Origin: Phoronis ovalis
Lineage: Eukaryota > Phoronida > Phoronidae
Direction: 5' to 3'
DNA: 12,475 nt
Assembly: GCA_028565635.1 (NCBI GenBank)
Contig: JAOXYB010044826.1
Coordinates: 1 to 12,475 of the forward strand
In this document: positions 8,926-12,475 of the stretch, in pieces
How positions within the stretch are numbered: position 1 is the first letter of the stretch
Layout: every line of letters starts with the position of its first letter
Notes under the pieces: generated by a model
Databases searched by the model: none
What the model saw: only the letters and a program-made list of their open reading frames with translations
What the model was told of the DNA's origin: nothing
Program-made: the position numbers and the translations under genes

Positions 8926-11802
8926 AAGGCGGGCAGACAGGCATGAATCGAAATACCTCTTACAAAAGCGCCACTGGTAGGTATTTGACGCAGTAGCTAT
9001 ATTAGTTTTACAGCTTATAAAGTATAGTGAACAGAATTTTGTAATATATGAGTAAACCATAACATACCATCTGCCCAAGTCCAAAATCTGTTAGTTGCTC
9101 CAATCCAGTATACATCGATTTTCTTGAACCGTGATTTTAATTGTCTGATAAGTGAATCGTATCCCTTGAACGATTTGTAAAATATCAAATCACCACCTTT
9201 TTCCGTGCATTCATTTCGGGAATCATACCAGTTTTTTTTATTTTTAGAGATTACGTGGCACTTGCCATTAACATATATGTTATTGCTGTTTGTGCATTTT
9301 GCTGATGGCACTGCAAGAGAAACAAGAAAGAAATAAGTATTTTCTAGCAAATCCCTTTTTTCCTACCAATGTTATAGTCATTATATGTATTACTCTAATT
9401 CCGTACATCCAACTTTTGTAATTTGAATTGTCTGGATGGATAGCTGCAATAGGATAAATAAGCCAAAGATACACGCTTATTTCAAAATTAGCATTTATAA
9501 TTCTTCCTATAGTTTACTTGCCGCTGAATGTTTAATTAACATATTAAGCATCAGTTATAAGTTCAATTTGTTAAATTACCTGGTATTTGACAAACAAAAT
9601 TAAGTTTTTTTTTTGTACATTTGTCATCATTCCATTTGAATGCTTTGTTGTTGGTCATTGTAACACACCATTCTTCTTTGCGATGATTATTTGGTTCAGA
9701 TGACAACCAGTAATATTTCACTTCTGAATTATAAAATATTAATCAAAGTATTTTGACAGTGTAGAATGATAATGACGCTTTTAATCTAGAAGATATCATA
9801 TATTTAAATCAACTTTCAACATAATTTATTATTGTGATTTAAGTACAATCAAATGATTGTTAATTTATCATGTAGTATATACAGAATCCTGTAGAAAGAT
9901 GAAAATTGCACCATAAAGGTCTATTAAGATTGAGCGAAGATATTTGATTGAATGTACAAATGTTTCTTTGTAAATTACCATATACTCTTATTCTCTTGTC
10001 AGATCCACACAGCTGATTTGCATCCTTGGGACATTTCGTCATGCACATTATGTCTGCTTTACACATCCCATTTTTGGTAATACCTCTATTTCCGCAAAAG
10101 CACTGGCTAGACTATATATATAATGAGTTAAATGAATCAAAACTTTATTATACACTGATGACAGGAGTAATTATGCTGATACAATAATACATTTACAAAG
10201 ACAAATTTGTGTTCTCGAAGACTTCTTTTCAAAATGGGAGATGAAAGTTAACATGGAGAAAACCCAGATTATGTTATTCTGAAATAGAAGTGCAGTTAAG
10301 AAAACGGAAAAAAGGTTTTATAAAACGAAAGTATTGAAGTGGTACCATATTACAAATACTTACTATTTATCTCATAATGTATAAATAACTTTGGGCAAAA
10401 CATAATTTCCTCCAAGGCACCTGAATAAAAGTGTAAACGGCGACACTACCTAGTGTAGAATGTGGTATTTTGAATTTTTCAAATGCTCACCTTTTTATGA
10501 AAAATGTTTAAAAAGTTTGGCCGTATATCTAGCGTAGAAAACATATTCTCACTAGATGTCGCCGAAAATCGTTAGGAGGGGCTTTATATATGCACAAGGG
10601 ATAATTTCAAAACATACGAAATATACAGAATCACTGTATGATGATTATCACAGTTTTTCTATGCGACATGTAAAACATTGCCAAAACATTCCATTATTTG
10701 AGCCACTCTGTTCATGTTACGCAAGTACCAGACCAAAGATTCTTTACACCGCTGGTGGTTCCTCTCAATTGATATGTTGATTTCCCATGTAAAGCGAGTA
10801 CGACGACATGGCGAGATACTTGCTTCCTAGGTTGATTTTACGTCCAAAAAAAATGAGCATTTGAAAAATTCAAAATACCACATTCTGTATTTGGGACGAG
10901 CCGCCGTTTTCACTTTTATTCAGGTGCCTTAAGGGAAATTATGTTTTTTCCAATGTTATAGCGGAATTTCGATTATTTGTACATTATGAGATCAACAAAA
11001 GGTTTATTGTTTTCATCAGCCCAAGTACACCATATCACGAGGCTTACAAATATAGTACCGGCATATTAATGAACACATTTTGTCCTTTTTTGGGGGCGTG
11101 GCATTTTAATTTTCGGTGTATTGTAATATCAATATGTTGTAATTTCTGACTAAAGCAATAACATTTCTGAGATCATTACAATTTTTTAAAAATAGGAAAT
11201 TGAATTCTGCCCTATTTGCCACAGGAACAGTGCGATTCATGGGTAACAATTTGCTCAAAATAGTATTTAAAATAATTAATGATAAAATTTGTCCGTAACA
11301 AATTATGGTAGTATCATTTACTTGCTAAAAATATAGTTACCTCGAACTTTGATCTACTGGATTTCCCCGTAGGATGTACCTAATGATTTTTATAGGATGT
11401 CTTAAACGCTGATTATATTTCTTGCATTTAATACAATATTTTGAATATAGCTTGAATGTTAAAGTTTCAGAAAACATCTATTTTTGTGAAAAAAAATGTA
11501 ATGCGGATATTTCACGATTTTTTTAATCAAGCAATGACAAGGGTCTAGCTTAGCCGGAACAATAATATTATAAAATAGTTTGTTGTGCGTTTACAGACAA
11601 TTGGATGAGCAAACTAACAATATTATATTATTTTTCAAGAAATTTACCTTTACTCCTGCATAAGTATTTTGTTGGGAACAAGCCACTATACATTTCAGTG
11701 GGGTGTTATCATCATTTTGGTACTTTTGGCTTGAAAAAGCTGGATTACCCTCCTTATACACATAGCATCCATGGTACACGTATAGCGGCTCCAAACATTC
11801 AC
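3062..11802 (-). CDS. WSC / C-type lectin / mucin stalk / transmembrane receptor, eight visible exons, 5' partial
   Basis: Spliced gene with exons 11802-11648, 10111-9979, 9723-9580, 9310-9068, 5283-5146, 5018-4566, 4286-4199 and 3626-3062. Exon lengths sum to 1919 nt, which is two leading bases plus 638 codons and a stop, with no internal stop. Domains by visible residue: WSC about 1-96, C-terminal half of a CTLD about 96-144, complete CTLD about 149-270, Ser/Thr-rich stalk about 271-421, transmembrane helix about 425-446, tail 447-638. Inferred role: single-pass cell-surface receptor that binds glycans outside (WSC and EPN-type CTLD) and may signal through tail tyrosines. CTLD and WSC folds are well known; this combination I do not recognise. 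Start codon and signal peptide are expected beyond 12475 or in an exon I could not see. Splice sites come from consensus and frame, without transcript data. Confidence 0.88.
3627..4198 (-). other. Intron between membrane and tail exons
   Basis: A 572-base phase 2 intron, donor GTGGGT and acceptor TTTCAG. I see no recognisable gene or repeat in it; a short open frame on the plus strand at 3606-3878 is not protein-like. Confidence 0.75.
4199..4286 (-). CDS. Exon G: transmembrane helix
   Basis: Short 88-base exon encoding a hydrophobic run that starts at LYVGTGIGSLFFV and ends at VVYMV, followed at once by RRRS. The basic cluster is a stop-transfer signal on the cytoplasmic side, making this a type I single-pass protein. 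Acceptor GGTTTTCAG enters in phase 1 and donor CAG|GTGGGT leaves in phase 2. The split arginine codon formed with exon H (AG + A) extends the basic run to RRRSRKR. The other nearby GT (TGG|GTAACG) is phase 0 and would not fit exon H. Confidence 0.9.
4566..5018 (-). CDS. Exon F: Ser/Thr-rich mucin-like stalk
   Basis: A single 453-base exon encoding about 150 residues dominated by threonine and serine, for example LPTTITAP and STSTIATTTIAKDSTSTTST. This is the composition of an O-glycosylated stalk that holds the lectin head away from the membrane. Sequons NNT, NST and NSS are candidate N-glycosylation sites, and there are no cysteines. Acceptor TTTTTCTTAG and donor ATTG|GTAAGC give a symmetrical phase 1 exon. 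An open frame continues past the donor to 4357 but is out of keeping with the splice signals and phase, so the donor at 4565 is preferred. Confidence 0.85.
5146..5283 (-). CDS. Exon E: C-terminal half of the complete C-type lectin domain
   Basis: Encodes 45 full codons with NWKKGEPNNEDEHC, VWNDESC and NFICQE. EPN together with WND are the residues that ligate calcium and sugar at site 2 in mannose- or GlcNAc-preferring C-type lectins, so sugar binding is predicted. The last three canonical CTLD cysteines are all here. Acceptor AAATTGCAG and donor GAAA|GTAGGT are phase 1 on both sides. The reading frame continues into the Ser/Thr-rich stalk after a 127-base intron. Confidence 0.92.
5345..5488 (-). 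pseudogene. LINE ORF2 3' end, part separated by the Ty3/gypsy insertion
   Basis: Continues in frame from 8289 when the LTR element and one copy of GGGTA are skipped. It reads EIPLQHDNTT, then IQKRALLGK and EPGLW before a stop at about 5394-5396. QK(x)ALLG and PGLW-like segments are the expected C-terminal features of this LINE type after the GALG segment. The left boundary in the 3' non-coding part is approximate. Confidence 0.7.
5484..5488. repeat. Target site duplication GGGTA, left copy
   Basis: GGGTA directly precedes the left LTR and matches 8289-8293 after the right LTR. Confidence 0.8.
5489..5727 (+). repeat. Left LTR, truncated at its 3' end
   Basis: 239 bases matching 7997-8235 of the right LTR with three substitutions, all in the first 50 bases. 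It starts TAGAGAATA. The last 53 bases of the LTR, including the AATAAA seen in the right copy, are missing; the sequence jumps at 5728 straight into pol. No primer binding site survives. Confidence 0.92.
5728..7907 (+). pseudogene. pol remnant: RT end, RNase H, integrase, with two frameshifts
   Basis: Begins just after the RT core and runs to a TGA at 7905-7907. RNase H is recognised from TDWSKAG (D at 5841), EGEAM (E near 6006), VAVDYK (D at 6084) and ASDCMSR (D at 6225). Integrase shows a His-x3-His zinc motif near 6650, the first core Asp at 6830 (CADYF), the second at 6986 (SSDGGPEF) and Glu at 7104. Frame is lost near 6755, where the second zinc-knuckle cysteine is missing, and again near 7079, where ten extra bases sit; removing ten bases from the count gives the expected 35-residue Asp-Glu spacing. 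A C-terminal domain with LKVGDTVRLQN and a Pro-rich end follows. It is broken and probably makes no working protein. Confidence 0.92.
7985..7996 (+). other. Polypurine tract
   Basis: Purine run GGGGGGGGAGA directly upstream of the right LTR start at 7997, in the position used to prime plus-strand DNA synthesis in LTR retrotransposons. Confidence 0.8.
7997..8288 (+). repeat. Right LTR, complete
   Basis: 292 bases. Its first 239 match the left LTR. It begins TAGAGAATA and ends TATTCTCTA, a perfect 9-base inverted repeat. AATAAA at 8251 is a candidate polyadenylation signal. The right edge is set by the inverted terminus, the GGGTA duplication and resumption of the interrupted LINE frame. Confidence 0.9.
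8289..8293. repeat. Target site duplication GGGTA, right copy
   Basis: GGGTA directly follows the right LTR; the partner is at 5484-5488. Confidence 0.8.
8289..8710 (-). pseudogene. LINE (non-LTR retrotransposon) ORF2 3' region, main part
   Basis: On the minus strand the frame reads KALVIEQPLKTRITEDK, then a Cys-His knuckle beginning DPRCRLCNKHDETI, then QPDIIIIDKDKKKTITIDIT and RIWKMGTKVISVVVGALGA. These segments match the conserved region after reverse transcriptase in a common class of animal LINEs. In-frame stops at about 8553 (after DETI) and after KKKEH show decay, and part of the family's usual sequence between the IDIxIP and RxW motifs is missing. It continues at 5488 on the far side of the Ty3/gypsy insertion. 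Confidence 0.8.
8806..8871 (+). pseudogene. Possible second LINE, extreme C-terminus
   Basis: Plus-strand reading GEAHKIAKDRNKWKEIVEG then TAA. A-x-DR-x-x-W-x-x-(I/L)V is a common ending of non-LTR reverse transcriptase proteins. It is followed three bases later by a TA/TG microsatellite, as expected for LINEs with simple-repeat tails. It is short, so this is a modest call. It points towards the minus-strand LINE at 8289-8710. Confidence 0.4.
8874..8925. repeat. (TA)n / (TG)n microsatellite
   Basis: Alternating TA and CA/TA units followed by about eleven TG units (8903-8925). Open frames through it on both strands are artefacts of the repeat. Confidence 0.95.
9068..9310 (-). CDS. Exon D: N-terminal half of the complete C-type lectin domain
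   Basis: Encodes 80 full codons (visible residues 145-224): the KC / GKC cysteine pair of a long-form CTLD, the first helix with WYDSRNEC, then GGDL, a second helix around DSLIRQLKS, the YWIGATN (WIG) motif and WTWAD. The acceptor TTTCTCTTGCAG and donor GATG|GTATGT are both strong and phase 1. Joining to exon E places WTWADE immediately before the EPN-bearing loop, as in typical C-type lectins. The intron after this exon is the 3.8 kb one holding the Ty3/gypsy element. Confidence 0.92.
9580..9723 (-). CDS. Exon C: C-terminal half of a C-type lectin domain
   Basis: Encodes 47 full codons with the C-terminal CTLD landmarks: YWLSSEPNN (EPN calcium/mannose-type motif), EEWC, FKWNDDKC (WND motif) and NFVCQIP. 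Acceptor AATTCAG and donor CCAG|GTAATT are both phase 1, so this is a symmetrical 1-1 exon. It corresponds to the region encoded by exon E of the complete lectin domain. No exon for the N-terminal half (the WIG part) lies in the 255-base intron upstream, so it is joined directly to the WSC domain through a glutamate codon split by the intron. It may be a relic, or may pair with another chain. The sequence is open and its motifs are intact, which argues against a simple pseudo-exon. Confidence 0.85.
9979..10111 (-). CDS. Exon B: C-terminal part of WSC domain
   Basis: Encodes 44 codons beginning SSQCFCGN, the WSC C-x-C-G signature, continuing with four further cysteines and finishing CGSDKRIRVY, the usual CGG...VY end of a WSC domain. 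The acceptor is TATATAG at 10113-10112, chosen because it alone gives phase 0 and normal spacing between YAG and CFCG; a CAG acceptor nine bases further in is phase compatible but would shorten that spacing. Donor is ATG|GTAATT, phase 1. With exon A the domain has ten cysteines instead of the usual eight. A LINE remnant starts about 35 bases upstream in the adjoining intron. Confidence 0.83.
10144..10362 (+). pseudogene. LINE reverse transcriptase remnant
   Basis: Plus-strand frame with LYTDD at its start (a degraded Y/F-x-DD catalytic box), then HLQRQICVLEDFFSKWEMKV and NMEKTQIMLF, the segment that follows the active site in LINE reverse transcriptases. A stop follows LF (near 10260), and a one-base frame change near 10335 leads to EVVPYYKYL. 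The expected next residues resume at 11001 across the foldback element. It lies in the intron between WSC exons, antisense to the host gene. Confidence 0.7.
10369..10489 (+). repeat. Foldback element, left inverted arm
   Basis: Pairs with 10854-10992 in reverse complement. Within it CTACACTAGGTAGTGTCG-type sequence near 10443-10458 makes a small extra palindrome not conserved in the right arm. Confidence 0.8.
10854..10992 (-). repeat. Foldback element, right inverted arm
   Basis: Reverse complement of the left arm, with about 17 additional bases around 10953-10970. Confidence 0.8.
11001..11070 (+). pseudogene. Probable continuation of the LINE reverse transcriptase remnant
   Basis: Reads GLLFSSAQVHHITRLTN before a stop at about 11068. 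After YKYL at 10362, LINE reverse transcriptases commonly continue G-(I/L)-x-(F/L)-(S/T)-S, so this suits the other side of the foldback insertion. The later residues are too decayed to be sure. Confidence 0.4.
11071..11647. other. Rest of the first visible intron, nothing recognised
   Basis: AT-rich sequence between the LINE remnant and the WSC exon donor. I see no exon or clear repeat in it. Confidence 0.6.
11648..11802 (-). CDS. Exon A: N-terminal part of WSC domain
   Basis: First visible exon, 51 full codons. Acceptor ATCTTTAG precedes it (phase 1) and donor AAG|GTAAAT follows (phase 0). It encodes the WSC opening YHGCY, then C-x3-C in KCIVAC, and ends at YAGVK, where WSC domains usually read YAG(L/V). 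One extra cysteine (GEC) lies before the canonical first WSC cysteine and may pair with another extra one in the next exon. WSC domains are cysteine-rich modules associated with carbohydrate binding in yeast stress sensors and animal extracellular proteins. The phase 1 entry fits a preceding signal-peptide exon outside the window. Confidence 0.85.
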
Positions 11803-12475
11803 CTAAAGATACCACTAAACATCATGTTAAACAAAAAGGTTTATATTTTACTTTTCAATTTCTTTTTTACTACTCTACTTAAAATGCTATTATATAATTA
11901 GGGTGATGCAAAACATGTTTGACCATGCAGTTTAACTAAGTACTTTCGAAAGCTGTTGACAACGATACAGCAAAAATTAAAAATGAACTAGTTGTCATAT
12001 TTTGCAACCATTTAACAATAAATCATTAGTGCAACGCTATAGACAATTTGCATGCACCTGGTGGACCTACTAATCTTAGACCCAAACGATCCCAGCATGT
12101 CGCATTCTGTGAATGAACAATGTCGTAGTTCTGCGTGCGCTGACAAGATTCATTTACAAAACGCATCCTTCGCATGCTGAGCCAAAACCAAAAAAAAATC
12201 TTGTGTTCTTTAAACTGAGAAATACGCTCCTTTTTGTGAGCATATCAATATATAAACAACTTTTATTAATATTTTTTCATTTTGTTAAATTTTTCGCCAG
12301 TTAAAACTTTTCTAAAGTCTATATATATATATATATCAAACATAAATTTTAGTCCAAAACTGAATCATACTTCTTATAAGCCATGAGAGCTTTCGGTGTT
12401 ATCACAAGACCTTCATCAGTCCTACTAACTGTGGCGGGAAGAGGTCACATGATGTTCTGACCTCAAAAGACTGTC
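11803..12475. other. Upstream intron or flank of the receptor gene, no exon recognised
   Basis: A phase 1 intron must enter exon A here, but no signal-peptide exon was found on the minus strand. A short TA run lies at 12318-12337. The last 115 bases are less AT-rich and may be part of a repeat. Confidence 0.55.
12318..12337. repeat. (TA)n microsatellite
   Basis: About nine TA units between TC and CAAACATAAA. Confidence 0.9.

Larger units (their letters stand above)
10363..11000. mobile_element. Foldback / MITE-like element with long terminal inverted repeats
   Basis: Arms 10369-10489 and 10854-10992 are reverse complements over about 120 bases, with one indel of roughly 17 bases. Shared landmarks are CTCATAATGTA, AAACATAATTTCC, AAGGCACCTGAATAAAAGTG and GAATGTGGTATTTTGAATTT. 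The 364-base centre (10490-10853) holds a 74-codon open frame that resembles no protein I know, so the element is taken as non-autonomous. Outer edges are set by where the LINE frame stops and restarts; no clear target duplication is visible. Confidence 0.8.

Noticed and set aside
8806-9084. Minus-strand open frame with TH and IY repeats.
   Set aside because: Translation of the microsatellite running into the exon D donor side; not a gene.
9724-9978. A hidden N-terminal CTLD exon before exon C.
   Set aside because: Minus-strand reading shows no WIG-like motif or suitable cysteines, and the frames are full of stops.
10556-10780. 74-codon frame in the centre of the foldback element.
   Set aside because: No resemblance to a transposase or any known domain.
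12361-12475. Hammerhead ribozyme on the minus strand (CTGATGA ... GAAA).
   Set aside because: The core words are present, but stem II has a mismatch or bulge next to CTGATGA, stem III would be three pairs, and no stem I partner is found around it.

Overview
The window looks like AT-rich animal DNA, most likely from an aquatic invertebrate. The gene has short exons with GT/AG splice sites and long introns full of decayed retrotransposons. I cannot name the species; a mollusc-like or other marine invertebrate source is only a guess.

The main content is one protein-coding gene on the minus strand, spread from 11802 down to 3062. I rebuilt eight exons by eye. All seven introns have GT/AG ends and matching phases, and the joined frame stays open for 638 codons to a TAA stop. 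The 5' end, with start codon and signal peptide, lies beyond the right edge. In order, the protein has a WSC domain, the C-terminal half of a C-type lectin domain (CTLD), a complete CTLD with an EPN sugar-binding motif, a Ser/Thr-rich mucin-like stalk, one transmembrane helix, and a 187-residue cytoplasmic tail with 11 tyrosines. It reads as a cell-surface carbohydrate-binding receptor with probable phosphotyrosine signalling. The symbol is left empty because I do not recognise a named orthologue.

Region by region: 1-3061 is gene-free, downstream of the stop, with diverged repeats. 3062-5283 holds the last four exons (second half of the complete CTLD, stalk, membrane helix, tail). 5284-9067 is a 3.8 kb intron that splits the complete CTLD. 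It contains a LINE remnant (minus strand), a Ty3/gypsy LTR element inserted into that LINE (plus strand, 5489-8288, target duplication GGGTA), a short second LINE end and a TA/TG microsatellite. 9068-10111 holds the first half of the complete CTLD, the half-CTLD exon and the second WSC exon. 10112-11647 is an intron with another LINE reverse transcriptase remnant, itself interrupted by a foldback element of about 640 bp. 11648-11802 is the first visible WSC exon. 11803-12475 shows no recognisable exon.

The transposon pieces are decayed. The Ty3/gypsy copy lacks gag, protease and most of reverse transcriptase, and its pol carries two frameshifts, although its LTRs differ at only 3 of 239 positions. 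The most notable biology is the receptor architecture, especially the half CTLD joined directly to WSC and the repeated tyrosine motif in the tail.
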